Of a DNA stretch of 64,000 nucleotides, positions 54,568 through 63,757 are shown in pieces. The DNA lies in contig NZ_CP064686.1 of NCBI RefSeq assembly GCF_023100905.1, positions 7,466,001 to 7,530,000 of the forward strand. The letters are read 5' to 3'. The stretch comes from Bradyrhizobium sp. 4 (GTDB lineage Bacteria; Pseudomonadota; Alphaproteobacteria; Rhizobiales; Xanthobacteraceae). How positions within the stretch are numbered: the stretch's first letter is position 1; every line of letters begins with the position of its first letter. The position numbers were made by a program, and so were the translations under genes. Below the pieces are notes generated by a model that did no database searches, was not told the DNA's origin, and worked only from the letters and a program-made list of their open reading frames with translations.

Positions 54568-55794
54568 ATGAGCAATCGCAGAGCCTTCATCACTGCCACG
54601 GCGGCGCTCGCCTTCGCGTTCTCCGCCAACCAAGCTCTCGCCCAGAAGAAATACGACACCGGCGCGAGCGACACCGAGATCAAGATCGGCCAGACCGTGC
54701 CGTTCTCCGGGCCCTATTCCGTCTACGCCAATATCGGCAAGACCCAGGCCGCCTATTTCAAGATGATCAACGATCAGGGCGGCATCAACGGCCGCAAGAT
54801 CAATCTGATCCAGTATGACGATGCCTATTCGCCGCCGAAGACGGTCGAGCAGGTGCGCAAGCTCGTCGAAGGCGACGAGGTGCTGTTCACCTTCCAGATC
54901 ATCGGCACGGCCGCGAACGCCGCCGTGCAAAAGTATCTCAATGGCAAGAAGATCCCGCAACTGCTGGCCTCGACCGGCGCCGCGCGCTTCAACGATCCGC
55001 AGAACTATCCATGGACCATCGCCTACAATCCCAACTACGTGTCCGAGGGGCGCATCTACGCCAAGTACATCCTCAAAGAGCATCCGAACGCCAAGATCGG
55101 CGTGCTCTATCAGAACGACGACATGGGCCGAGACTATCTCGCCGGCCTCAAGAGCGGTCTCGGTGACAAGGCCGCCGGCATGATTGTCGGCGAAGTCTCC
55201 TACGAGGTCACCGATCCCACGGTGGACTCTCAGGTGGTCAAGCTGAAGTCGTTGGGCGCCGATCTTTTCTATGATGCCTCGACACCCAAGTTCGCGGCGC
55301 AGGCGATCAAGAAAGTCGCCGAGCTCGGCTGGACGCCGGTGCACATTCTCGACATCAACGCGAGCCCGATCTCGGCGACGCTGAAGCCGGCCGGCCTCGA
55401 TATCTCCAAGGGCATCATATCGACCCAATACGGCAAGGAGCCCGGCGATCCGCAGTGGAAGGACGATCCGGGCGTGAAAGCGTTCTTCGCCTTCATGGAC
55501 AAGTATTTCCCCGAAGGCGACAAGCTCAACACCGTCAACACCTATGCTTATTCCGTCGCCGAATTGCTGACGCAAGTTCTGAAACAGTGCGGCGACGACC
55601 TGTCGCGTGAGAACGTGATGAAGCAGGTCGCCAATATCAAGGACTTCACTCCGAGCTTCGCGCTGCCCGGCATCAAGATCAACACCGGGCCGAACGACTA
55701 CCGCGTCAACAAGCAGATGCAGATGATGAAGTTCAACGGCGAACGCTGGGAGCTGTTCGGCCCGATCATGGAGGATGCGGGTCCAGCGGGTTAG
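54568..55794 (+). CDS. ABC transporter substrate-binding protein (LivK/branched-chain amino-acid type), copy 1
   Basis: This periplasmic type I binding protein of 408 residues has a signal peptide ending ALAQ, then the family opening KKYDTGASDTEIKIGQTVPF and AAYFKMINDQGGINGRKINL. The start at 54568 has AGGAGG eleven bases upstream. No permease or ATPase gene is adjacent, so it must use components encoded elsewhere or act as a spare receptor. The ligand could be an amino acid or an aromatic acid. A paralogue of identical length follows at 56028. Confidence 0.92.
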   Translation: MSNRRAFITATAALAFAFSANQALAQKKYDTGASDTEIKIGQTVPFSGPYSVYANIGKTQAAYFKMINDQGGINGRKINLIQYDDAYSPPKTVEQVRKLVEGDEVLFTFQIIGTAANAAVQKYLNGKKIPQLLASTGAARFNDPQNYPWTIAYNPNYVSEGRIYAKYILKEHPNAKIGVLYQNDDMGRDYLAGLKSGLGDKAAGMIVGEVSYEVTDPTVDSQVVKLKSLGADLFYDASTPKFAAQAIKKVAELGWTPVHILDINASPISATLKPAGLDISKGIISTQYGKEPGDPQWKDDPGVKAFFAFMDKYFPEGDKLNTVNTYAYSVAELLTQVLKQCGDDLSRENVMKQVANIKDFTPSFALPGIKINTGPNDYRVNKQMQMMKFNGERWELFGPIMEDAGPAG

Positions 55795-56027
55795 TCTCTC
55801 GGAGATTTCATAGGGTGGGCTACGCCCGGCGGACTGCACTTCGCGCATCCGCCGGGGCCGTGCCCACCTTAACGAACTTGCTGAGACGTTGCGTATCCTA
55901 CGAACTGCGGGTGCACGCCCACCTTGCGTTGCAGCAATGCCTCATTCACACTCGACCTCAGCGGTGACGCCCCGTGCGCATGAGCGCACCCGATTGATCA
56001 CCGGCAATAAACAATGAGGAAATGCGA

Positions 56028-57254
56028 ATGAGGAATGGAATTCTGCATCTGGCCACGGCAACGGCGCTGACCCTGGCGCTGTCGGTCTCGGCGGCCAATG
56101 CCCAGAAGAAATATGATCCGGGCGCCAGCGATACCGAGATCAAAGTCGGCCAGACGATGCCGTTTTCTGGACCGGCGTCGGCCTATTCGTCGATCGGCAA
56201 GACCCAGGCCGCCTATTTCAAGATGATCAACGACCAGGGCGGCGTCAACGGCCGCAAGATCAATCTGATCCAGTATGACGACGCCTACTCGCCGCCGAAA
56301 GCCGTGGAGCAGATTCGCAAGCTGGTCGAAAGCGACGAGGTTCTGCTGACGTTCCAGATCATCGGCACGCCGGTGAACGCAGCCGTGCAGAAATATCTCA
56401 ATTCGAAGAAGGTGCCGCAACTGTTCGCGGCGACCGGAGCCTCGAGGTTCACGGATCCGAAGAACTTTCCGTGGACGATGGGCTTCAACCCCAACTACTT
56501 CGTCGAAGGCCGCATCTACGGACAGTACATACTGAAGGAGCATCCGAACGCCAAGATCGGCGTGCTCTATCAGAACGACGACCTCGGCAAGGACTATCTG
56601 AACGGCATCAAGGCCGGCCTCGGCGACAAGGCTGCCAAGATGATCGTGACTGAAGCTTCCTACGAAGTCTCCGATCCGACTGTCGATTCGCAGATCCTCA
56701 AGATCAAGGACGCCGGCGCCGATTTGTTCTTCAGCGCCACCACGCCGAAGCAGGCGGCGCAGGCGATCAAGAAGATCGCCGAGATGGGCTGGCATCCGGT
56801 GCAGATCGTCGACATCAACGCCACCTCGGTCGGCGCGGTGCTGAAGCCGGCTGGCCTCGACGCCGCCAAGGGCCTGATTAGCGTCAATTACGGCAAGGAA
56901 CCGCTCGATCCGACCTGGAAGGACGATGCCGGCCTTAAGAGGTATTTCGACTTCATGGCCAAGTATTATCCAGATGGCGACAAGGATTCGAACTTCAACA
57001 CCTACGGCTACAGCACGGCGCAGCTGCTGGTCCATGTGCTGAAGCAGTGCGGCGACGACCTGACGCGCGAGAACGTGATGAAGCAGGCCGCGTCGCTGAA
57101 GGACGTGACCAGCGACACCGCGCTGCCCGGCATCAAGGCCAACACCTCACCGACCGACTACCGGGTCAACAAGCAGCTTCAGATGATGAAGTTCAACGGC
57201 GAACGCTGGGAGCTGTTCGGCCCGATCATTGAGGATGCGAGTCCGGCGGGTTAG
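56028..57254 (+). CDS. ABC transporter substrate-binding protein (LivK type), copy 2
   Basis: A 408-residue paralogue of the preceding gene, with its own leader (ending ANAQ) and the same core KKYDPGASDTEIKVGQTMPF. The 3' ends of the two genes are almost identical in DNA, down to the stop, which points to recent duplication or gene conversion. GAGG nine bases upstream favours ATG 56028. The 233-bp gap between the copies contains GGGTGGGC/GCCCACC inverted repeats but no gene. Ligand unknown. Confidence 0.92.
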   Translation: MRNGILHLATATALTLALSVSAANAQKKYDPGASDTEIKVGQTMPFSGPASAYSSIGKTQAAYFKMINDQGGVNGRKINLIQYDDAYSPPKAVEQIRKLVESDEVLLTFQIIGTPVNAAVQKYLNSKKVPQLFAATGASRFTDPKNFPWTMGFNPNYFVEGRIYGQYILKEHPNAKIGVLYQNDDLGKDYLNGIKAGLGDKAAKMIVTEASYEVSDPTVDSQILKIKDAGADLFFSATTPKQAAQAIKKIAEMGWHPVQIVDINATSVGAVLKPAGLDAAKGLISVNYGKEPLDPTWKDDAGLKRYFDFMAKYYPDGDKDSNFNTYGYSTAQLLVHVLKQCGDDLTRENVMKQAASLKDVTSDTALPGIKANTSPTDYRVNKQLQMMKFNGERWELFGPIIEDASPAG

Positions 57255-57279
57255 TTCTCGTAAGCAACTGCCTCAACGT

Positions 57280-57365
57280 CGTCATGCCCGGGCTTGTCCC
57301 GGGCATCCACGCTCTTGCGGCAGCAAAGGAAGGCGTGGATGGCCGGGTCAAGCCCGGCCATGACG
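57280..57365. repeat. palindromic intergenic repeat
   Basis: CGTCATG (57280-57286) pairs with CATGACG (57359-57365), and inside, GGCATCCACGC pairs with GCGTGGATGGC-type sequence with CCGGGC repeats. It lies between the convergent binding-protein copy 2 gene and the DUF1330 gene. It resembles the shorter 40232 element. Confidence 0.75.
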
Positions 57366-57370
57366 GCAAA

Positions 57371-57796
57371 TCAATCCGGCACCTCGCCAAAGTTCTTTCC
57401 GACCGGCAGCACCGCGTGCCGAATGAGCCGTGAATCCTCCACCGCGGCCTGCCTGTGCTTCACCGCTTCGCGATAGACGGGATCGCGGATCATCTCGACG
57501 AAGGCGGCGACGCTTGGGTATTCGGCGATGAAACAGTGGTCCCAGCGCTCGGTCTCCGGGCCGATCAGCGTCAGCTCGAATTTGCCCTGCCACACGATGC
57601 CGCCGCCGAGGCGTTCGAACACCGGGCCGCTCTCGTGGCCATAGGCCGCATAGGCTTCCGCGCCGCTCGCCTTGCGGCCATCCGGATAGGCCGCTTCCTT
57701 GCGCAAGCGCACCAGGTTGAGCATGTGGATCGGGCCGGGACGGTCGTTGTCCCGGAACTGCGCGAAAATCTCCTTGGTCGGATCGATGTGGCCCAT
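57371..57796 (-). CDS. DUF1330-family protein
   Basis: From ATG 57796 (MGHIDPTKEIFAQ) this 141-residue protein has a ferredoxin-like alpha/beta barrel pattern: PIHMLNLVRLRKEAAYPDG, then IVWQGKFELTLIGPE and FIAEYPSVAAFVEMI. These match the DUF1330 dimeric family. The reaction is unknown. It diverges from the penicillin-binding-protein gene. The longer frame to 57886 begins with Arg/Trp-rich sequence and is not preferred. Confidence 0.85.
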   Translation of the reverse strand: MGHIDPTKEIFAQFRDNDRPGPIHMLNLVRLRKEAAYPDGRKASGAEAYAAYGHESGPVFERLGGGIVWQGKFELTLIGPETERWDHCFIAEYPSVAAFVEMIRDPVYREAVKHRQAAVEDSRLIRHAVLPVGKNFGEVPD

Positions 57797-57963
57797 CTGA
57801 GTTTCCTCTTGTTTTATGCCGGCGATCCTAGCTCTGCCGACCTCCCAGCGGAACTGCGGCCATCGAATGCCGCACCTCCTAATCACACGTTAAGCTCTGG
57901 GTAACCGGGCCTTAAACAGCGACCGCTAGCGTGCGGCGGGGCGGGCTGACCGGGCGTTTGCGT

Positions 57964-60177
57964 ATGGGGTTGGGAAAGAAAAAGGGTGGGCGCAAGGAGC
58001 CGCTGTTCGGCTTGCCTGCAGCACTCGCCGATCTGCGCCTGACCGCCGCCGACCGGATTCCTGGCGGCGATGACAAGCCGAAGAAATCAACGAAATCATC
58101 CGCCAAGCGCAAGAGCGAGGATGCCGGCGACGAGCCGCCGCGCGAGCGGAAGGCGCCGGCCGGCCGCGGCAGTGCCAAGCGCCGATCCAAGTCACGCATC
58201 GGCGCAAGCCTTGGCCGCCTAGTCTATTGGGGCGCGGTGCTGGGCCTGTGGGGCGCGATCGCCGTGATCGGCGTCGTGATCTATGTCGGCGCTCATCTGC
58301 CGCCGATCCAGTCGCTGGAAATCCCCAAGCGGCCACCGACGATCCAGATCGTCGGCATCGACGGCAGCATGCTGGCACAGCGCGGCGAGATGGCCGGCGC
58401 CAACGTCTCGCTGAAGGATCTGCCGCAATATCTGCCCAAGGCGTTCATCGCCATCGAAGACCGCCGCTTCTATTCGCATTTCGGCATTGATCCCGTCGGC
58501 ATCCTGCGCGCGCTCGTCACCAACGTGCTCCATCGCGGCGTGTCGCAGGGCGGCTCGACGCTGACGCAGCAACTGGCGAAAAACCTGTTCCTGACCCAGG
58601 AGCGCACCATGGCGCGCAAGCTGCAGGAAGCGGAGCTCGCGATCTGGTTGGAGCGCAAACATTCCAAGAACGAGATCTTGGAGCTCTATCTCAACCGCGT
58701 CTATTTCGGCTCCGGCGCCTATGGCGTCGAGGCCGCCGCGCAACGCTATTTCGGCAAGTCGGCCAAGAACGTCACCGTCGCGGAAGCAGCGATGCTGGCC
58801 GGCCTCGTCAAGTCGCCTTCGCGGCTGGCGCCGAACCGCAACCCCGAGGGCGCGGAAGCACGCGCGAAAATCGTGCTCACGGCGATGGCCGATGCCAAAT
58901 TCATCACTGAGGCGCAGGCGCAGGCCTCGATCGGCCAACCCTCCTACAATGTGAAGCCGGTCGGCGCCGGCACGATCAACTACGTCGCCGACTGGATCGG
59001 CGAGGTGCTGGACGATCTGGTCGGCCAGATCGACGAGAGCATCAAGGTCGAGACCACGATCGATCCGAAGCTCCAGAGCGTGGCGGAAGCCGCCATCATC
59101 GACGAGCTCGCAGCCAAGAGCGTGAAGTTCAACGTCAGCCAGGGCGCGCTGGTGGCGATGACGCCTGACGGCGCAGTGCGCGCCATGGTCGGCGGGCGGA
59201 ACTATTCCGAGAGCCAGTACAACCGCGCGGTCACCGCCAGGCGCCAGCCCGGCTCCTCGTTCAAGCCGTTCGTGTACCTGACCGCGCTGGAGCAGGGGCT
59301 CACGCCCGACACCCTCCGGCAGGACGCGCCGATCGAGGTCAAGGGCTGGAGACCCGAGAACTACACCCACGAATATTTCGGCGCGGTAACGCTGACCCAG
59401 GCGCTCGCGATGTCGCTCAACACGGTCGCCATCCGGCTCGGCCTCGAGGTCGGCCCGAAGAACGTGGTGCGCACCGCGCACCGGCTCGGCATCTCCTCGA
59501 AGCTCGAGCCCAACGCCTCGATCGCGCTCGGCACCTCCGAAGTCTCGATGGTCGAGCTGGTCGGCGCCTATGCATCCTTTGCTAATGGCGGCTTCACGGC
59601 GACGCCGCATGTCGTCACGCGGATCAGGACGCTCGGTGGCAAGCTGCTCTACATGCGCCAGGCGGACGAGCACAATCAGGTGGTCGACCCGCGCTATGTC
59701 GGCATGATGAACGCGATGATGCGGGAAACGCTGATCAGCGGCACCGCCAAGAAAGCGGAGATCCCGGGCTGGCCGGCGGCCGGCAAGACCGGCACCAGCC
59801 AAGACTACCGCGACGCCTGGTTCATCGGCTACACCGCCAACCTCGTCACCGGCGTGTGGCTCGGCAATGACGACAACTCGCCGACCAAGAAAGCAACCGG
59901 CGGCGGCCTGCCGGTCGAAGTCTGGTCGCGCTTCATGAAGACGGCGCACGAGGGCGTGCCGGTGGCAGCGCTGCCGAGCTCGCAAGGTGGCTGGGGCCTG
60001 TCGAACCTGGCGCAGGCGACGTCGCAAGTGTCGCCGCCAACAGCGACCGCGCCCGGACCCGCACCGGCCAGCAACGGCGGCTATCGCCCGCCCCCCACGC
60101 GCGCCAATGCGCGGCCCGAGGCAGCCGCAGGGCTCGACGGCTGGTTGATGGACCGGCTGTTCGGCGGAAATCGCTAG
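57964..60177 (+). CDS. class A penicillin-binding protein (PBP1A-type)
   Basis: This bifunctional peptidoglycan glycosyltransferase/transpeptidase has 737 residues (ATG 57964; a GTG at 57931 is possible). A long basic Lys/Arg-rich cytosolic region precedes a TM (about 88-110). The GT51 domain has its first catalytic Glu165 in IAIEDRRFYSHFGID. The transpeptidase has S431SFK434, a SLN motif in LAMSLNTVAIR and KTGTS near 609. The C-terminus is Pro/Ala-rich. It cross-links septal or side-wall peptidoglycan. Confidence 0.95.
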   Translation: MGLGKKKGGRKEPLFGLPAALADLRLTAADRIPGGDDKPKKSTKSSAKRKSEDAGDEPPRERKAPAGRGSAKRRSKSRIGASLGRLVYWGAVLGLWGAIAVIGVVIYVGAHLPPIQSLEIPKRPPTIQIVGIDGSMLAQRGEMAGANVSLKDLPQYLPKAFIAIEDRRFYSHFGIDPVGILRALVTNVLHRGVSQGGSTLTQQLAKNLFLTQERTMARKLQEAELAIWLERKHSKNEILELYLNRVYFGSGAYGVEAAAQRYFGKSAKNVTVAEAAMLAGLVKSPSRLAPNRNPEGAEARAKIVLTAMADAKFITEAQAQASIGQPSYNVKPVGAGTINYVADWIGEVLDDLVGQIDESIKVETTIDPKLQSVAEAAIIDELAAKSVKFNVSQGALVAMTPDGAVRAMVGGRNYSESQYNRAVTARRQPGSSFKPFVYLTALEQGLTPDTLRQDAPIEVKGWRPENYTHEYFGAVTLTQALAMSLNTVAIRLGLEVGPKNVVRTAHRLGISSKLEPNASIALGTSEVSMVELVGAYASFANGGFTATPHVVTRIRTLGGKLLYMRQADEHNQVVDPRYVGMMNAMMRETLISGTAKKAEIPGWPAAGKTGTSQDYRDAWFIGYTANLVTGVWLGNDDNSPTKKATGGGLPVEVWSRFMKTAHEGVPVAALPSSQGGWGLSNLAQATSQVSPPTATAPGPAPASNGGYRPPPTRANARPEAAAGLDGWLMDRLFGGNR

Positions 60178-60301
60178 CGCCGACCTGAGGTCTTGGTGAC
60201 CTCAAAACAAAAAAACGCGAAAACAACCCCATGCACAGTAGCCGAGGATAACGAAATCAATGGCTTGTGCGGGCAGCACAGACGCTTGAATCGCGCGCGC
60301 G

Positions 60302-60408
60302 GCTGTCATTCCCCGCGGAGGCGGGGAATCCAGTACGCCGCGGCTTCTCGGTTCAATCACAGCCGCCTCTGGAATACTGGATCGCCCGCTTTCGCGGGCG
60401 ATGACAGC
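60302..60408. repeat. palindromic intergenic repeat
   Basis: GCTGTCAT (60302-60309) pairs with ATGACAGC (60401-60408), with internal GC-rich hairpins such as CCCCGC...GCGGGG and CGCCCGC...GCGGGCG. It lies between the convergent PBP gene and the metalloprotease gene and may terminate both. The rest of 60178-60431 has no gene. Confidence 0.75.
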
Positions 60409-60431
60409 GTCACATGAGGCATCAACGAGCC

Positions 60432-61187
60432 TTAATCCTCGACCCCGTACCGGTGCAAATCGTTGCCGTATGTATCGAGCCACTTCTTGGCGCGCTCCAT
60501 CGACGGGCAGACCTTGCCGCAGACGCGCCAGAATCGCGCCGAGTGGTTCATCTCGACGAGATGGGCGACCTCGTGCGCGGCGAGATAGTCGAGCACATAG
60601 GGCGGCGCGAGGATCAGGCGCCAGGAGAACGACAACGAGCCGGCCGAGGTGCAGGAGCCCCAGCGGCTGGATTGATCGCGGATCGAGAGCCGCTTCACCT
60701 TGACGCCGAGCTCGGCGGCATAGGATTCCGCGGCACGCTGAAGATCGCGGCGCGCCTCGCGCTTGAGGAAGTCGCTGACGCGACGGTCCGCATGTTCGAC
60801 GCCGCCGGCGACGCAGAGAATGCGTTCCCCGCTATCGCGCACTTCCGTCCACACCGTACCGCGGGTGCCGGCGCGATGAACGATGCGATGAGAAACACCG
60901 CGAAGCGGTATTACTGTGCCAGGCTGGAACGGTGCGGCCTTCGGCAAACGGCCGAGACGTGCCGCGATCCACGCGCCGTGGCGCTGCGCGAAGTCTTTTG
61001 CTTCGGCGAGCGTGCCGCGCGGCGGCATGGTGAGGATGGCTTCGCGATCGCTCGGATGAATTCTGAGCGTGTAACGGCGCGCGCGGCGATGCCGGCGCAG
61101 TCGAATCGCAAAATATTGCGATCCATGGGTGATCAGGAGGGTCTTCGGCTCGTGGGGCCGGCGATAGAGGAGTGCGCGAGTGGCCAT
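60432..61187 (-). CDS. YgjP/DUF45-family zinc metalloprotease-like protein
   Basis: This 251-residue protein (ATG 61187, MATRALLYRRPHEP) has the zinc motif HEVAHLVEMNHSARFW, with HExxH and a third His in NHS. SSRWGSCTSAGSLSFSWRL is the DUF45 hallmark. The N-terminal half is basic and beta-rich, like nucleic-acid-associated members of the family. The function of YgjP proteins is unproven. The longer frame upstream is rejected. Confidence 0.87.
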   Translation of the reverse strand: MATRALLYRRPHEPKTLLITHGSQYFAIRLRRHRRARRYTLRIHPSDREAILTMPPRGTLAEAKDFAQRHGAWIAARLGRLPKAAPFQPGTVIPLRGVSHRIVHRAGTRGTVWTEVRDSGERILCVAGGVEHADRRVSDFLKREARRDLQRAAESYAAELGVKVKRLSIRDQSSRWGSCTSAGSLSFSWRLILAPPYVLDYLAAHEVAHLVEMNHSARFWRVCGKVCPSMERAKKWLDTYGNDLHRYGVED

Positions 61188-61488
61188 GTCTGTCAGTCCG
61201 GGGGGCAGGAGAGCGCCCGGATTCTGCCATAACCGCCGCCAGGGAAAGCGCTCGGCGCAAAAACAAATCATTTGCCCAATATACAGGGGTCTGGCGTCCG
61301 GGAGACCCTACAGACTGGGGTTGGAACCGGCTTTTTTCGCCCCCGTTCGGCGCATGCGGCACCCCCAAAGGGTGAGGTTGGACTCACTCCTACAAAGCTA
61401 CCTGAATACCGCGAATCTGGCGGGAGCTTGCCCCTGTCGGAGCCTCCGACAGGGCGTCGATTCTCAGCGGGAAAGCCGAAAAACGCGA
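61188..61488. other. gene-free 301-bp island rich in hairpins
   Basis: No credible gene lies here. Frames that cross it (a 129-residue minus-strand frame and a plus-strand frame at 61272) have no protein-like composition. Hairpin pairs include GGGTCT/AGACCC (61287-61292 and 61303-61308), GTGAG/CTCAC (61372-61387) and the 61432 element. It may encode a small RNA or hold two leader regions. I did not recognise tmRNA, SRP RNA, RNase P RNA or 6S RNA. Confidence 0.5.
61432..61454 (-). terminator. candidate phaZ terminator hairpin
   Basis: Perfect 10-base arms CCCTGTCGGA (61432-61441) and TCCGACAGGG (61445-61454) around GCC lie 35-57 bases past the phaZ stop. No T-run follows on the minus strand, so it may be a stabiliser instead of a terminator. 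Confidence 0.45.
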
Positions 61489-62817
61489 TTATTCGGCTGC
61501 GAGCGCCTGCAATGAGCTCGGATTCGCCGCCGAGACCATGAAGTCGTGGATGCGTGGCACGATTTCCGATTTGAAGCGCGAGCCATTGAACACGCCGTAA
61601 TGTCCGACGCCCTTCTGGACGTAATGAACGCGGCGGTGATCGGGAATCGAGCTGCACAATGTGTGCGTTGCTTCGGTCTGACCGATGCCGGAGATGTCGT
61701 CGTTCTCGCCTTCGACCGTCATCAACGCGACGCGCGTGACCTTGGAGGGATCGACGCGTGTTCCGCGATGGGTCATCTCGCCCTTCGGCAGCGAATGCTT
61801 CACGAACACGGTGTCGACCGTCTGCAGGTAATACTCGGCCGAGAGATCCATCACCGCGAGATATTCGTCGTAGAAGTCGCGATGCTTGTCGACGAGGTCG
61901 CCGTCGCCCTTCACCAGATTGGCGAACAGCTGCTTGTGGGCATCCATATGCCGATCGAGATTCATGCTGATGAAGCCGTTGAGCTGCAGGAAGCCCGGAT
62001 AGACGTCGCGCATCATGCCCGGATGCGGGAACGGCACCTTGGTGATGACGTGGTTGCGGAACCAGTCGATGCCGCGCTCCTGGGCGAGGTTGTTCACCGC
62101 GGTCGGATTACGCCGGGTGTCGATCGGGCCACCCATCAGCGTCATCGAGGTCGGCACGAAGGGATCACGCAGCGCTTCCATGATCGAAACGGCCGCGACG
62201 ACGGGAACCGAGGGCTGGCACACCGCCAGCACATGGGTGTTGCCGCCGAGGACATGCAGCATCTCGATGACGTAGTCGATGTAGTCGTCGAGATCGAAGC
62301 GGCCGTCGCTGAGCGGCACCATGCGGGCATCGGCCCAATCGGTGATGTAGACCTCATGCGCAGGCAGGAAAGCCTCGACCGTACCGCGCAGCAGCGTCGC
62401 GTAATGGCCGGACATCGGCGCGACGATCAGCACGCGCGGCTGCGGACTGCGCAGCGGACGGGTGAATTTGCGATCGAAGTAGAGCAGGCGGCAGAACGGC
62501 TTTTCCCAGACCGAGCGGACCTCGACGGGGACGCGGATGCCGTTGACTTCGGTGTCGTTGAGGCCCCATTCCGGTTTGCCGTAACGCCGCGTGGTGCGTT
62601 CGAATAACTCGCAGGCCGCGGCAACCGACTTGCCGACCTCGGTGCGTGCCCATGGATTGAGGGGATTTTGAAACAGCAGCTTGGTTGCGTCCGTGATCGC
62701 ACGCGCCGGATTGAGAGAGGCTTGCCCCATCTCGTACATCCAGTACATCGGCGTCGTCAGGACCGGACTGCCTTCGGCCACCAGGGGCGGCGCGCCGCCA
62801 AACTCACCAATCGGCAT
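61489..62817 (-). CDS. phaZ: intracellular polyhydroxyalkanoate depolymerase
   Basis: PhaZ hydrolyses stored polyhydroxybutyrate granules in the cytosol. The 442-residue alpha/beta-hydrolase uses a cysteine in place of serine, as in the Cupriavidus enzyme: Cys200 in VLAVCQPSVPVV. PEWGLNDTEVNGIRVPVEVR, and HYATLLRGTVEAFLP before the nucleophile, are family segments. AGAGGA lies eight bases before the ATG at 62817. It lies upstream of a gene-free island and downstream of an ABC-2 exporter gene. It implies carbon storage as polyester. Confidence 0.94.
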   Translation of the reverse strand: MPIGEFGGAPPLVAEGSPVLTTPMYWMYEMGQASLNPARAITDATKLLFQNPLNPWARTEVGKSVAAACELFERTTRRYGKPEWGLNDTEVNGIRVPVEVRSVWEKPFCRLLYFDRKFTRPLRSPQPRVLIVAPMSGHYATLLRGTVEAFLPAHEVYITDWADARMVPLSDGRFDLDDYIDYVIEMLHVLGGNTHVLAVCQPSVPVVAAVSIMEALRDPFVPTSMTLMGGPIDTRRNPTAVNNLAQERGIDWFRNHVITKVPFPHPGMMRDVYPGFLQLNGFISMNLDRHMDAHKQLFANLVKGDGDLVDKHRDFYDEYLAVMDLSAEYYLQTVDTVFVKHSLPKGEMTHRGTRVDPSKVTRVALMTVEGENDDISGIGQTEATHTLCSSIPDHRRVHYVQKGVGHYGVFNGSRFKSEIVPRIHDFMVSAANPSSLQALAAE

Positions 62818-62938
62818 CGCTATATTCCTCTTCGCATCGCAGCATACTGCCGAATGCGTAATATTGCGTCAATGCATGGTTCCGTACATCTACGTGGCCC
62901 AGGTGCCCAAACCGGGCTGAATCCACGAGAAAGTGACG

Positions 62939-63757
62939 TTATTCGCCGCCTGATAGCAGCGAGCCCTGCATCCGGGCGCTGCGCAAAAGGGCAAGGAATG
63001 CCCCAAAAGATGCAACCAACAGCACCGCGTTGATGGCCAACGCGCTCAGCATCAGATCGGTCCTGAAGGTGTTTTCGATCAACAGCGCCCGCATCCCTTC
63101 GAACACATAGGTCGGCGGCAGCGTCCAGGCGATATATTGCAACCAGACTGGCAGCACGCTGACGGGATAGTAGACGCAGGCGAGCGGCATGATTCCGAAC
63201 ATCAAGGTCCAGACGATGCTCTCGGCGCCGAGGCCGTTTCGCAGCACCAGGCCGGAGACGAAGATGCCGACCGACCAGCTCGTGAAGATCAGATTGCAGA
63301 AGAACGCGATCAGCGGCACGCCGAGCGCATAAACATTGAAGTGGAACAGGAACAGCGCGAGCAGCGTCATCGGAATGACGCCGATCGCGAGCCTGATCAG
63401 GCTCATGATCATCAGCGACAGCAGGAATTCGATCGGCTTCAACGGGCTCATCATGAGATTGCCGAGGTTGCGCGCCCACATCTCTTCCAGAAACGAGATC
63501 GAAAAGCCGAGCTGCCCGCGAAACAGGATGTCCCAGAGGATGACGGCGCCGATCAGGGTGCCGCCGGCGCGCGCGAAGAAATTTGCATTCTGCGCGATAT
63601 AGAGCTGAAGAAAGCCCCAGGTGATGACCTGCAGCGCCGGCCAGTAGAGCAGCTCGAGCAGCCGCGGCCAGGACGACAGCAAGAGGTACCAATAGCGCAG
63701 GATCATCGCGCCGATGCGATGGAGCGAGATGCCGCGATGGAGGGAGACCTCACTCAT
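62939..63757 (-). CDS. ABC-2-type exporter permease
   Basis: This 272-residue inner-membrane permease has six transmembrane segments and the ABC-2 layout, with a cytosolic amphipathic stretch after an N-terminal helix. Its ATG overlaps the upstream ATPase gene's TGA by four bases (ATGA), so the pair is translationally coupled. It exports an unknown compound; multidrug, lipid or polysaccharide substrates are usual. Confidence 0.9.
   Translation of the reverse strand: MSEVSLHRGISLHRIGAMILRYWYLLLSSWPRLLELLYWPALQVITWGFLQLYIAQNANFFARAGGTLIGAVILWDILFRGQLGFSISFLEEMWARNLGNLMMSPLKPIEFLLSLMIMSLIRLAIGVIPMTLLALFLFHFNVYALGVPLIAFFCNLIFTSWSVGIFVSGLVLRNGLGAESIVWTLMFGIMPLACVYYPVSVLPVWLQYIAWTLPPTYVFEGMRALLIENTFRTDLMLSALAINAVLLVASFGAFLALLRSARMQGSLLSGGE

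Noticed and set aside
58219..60027. 602-residue minus-strand open frame
   Set aside because: Antisense shadow of the class A penicillin-binding protein.
61268..61657. 129-residue minus-strand open frame crossing the phaZ end
   Set aside because: Its coding half overlaps phaZ in another frame and its tail has no protein-like pattern; I list the region as gene-free.
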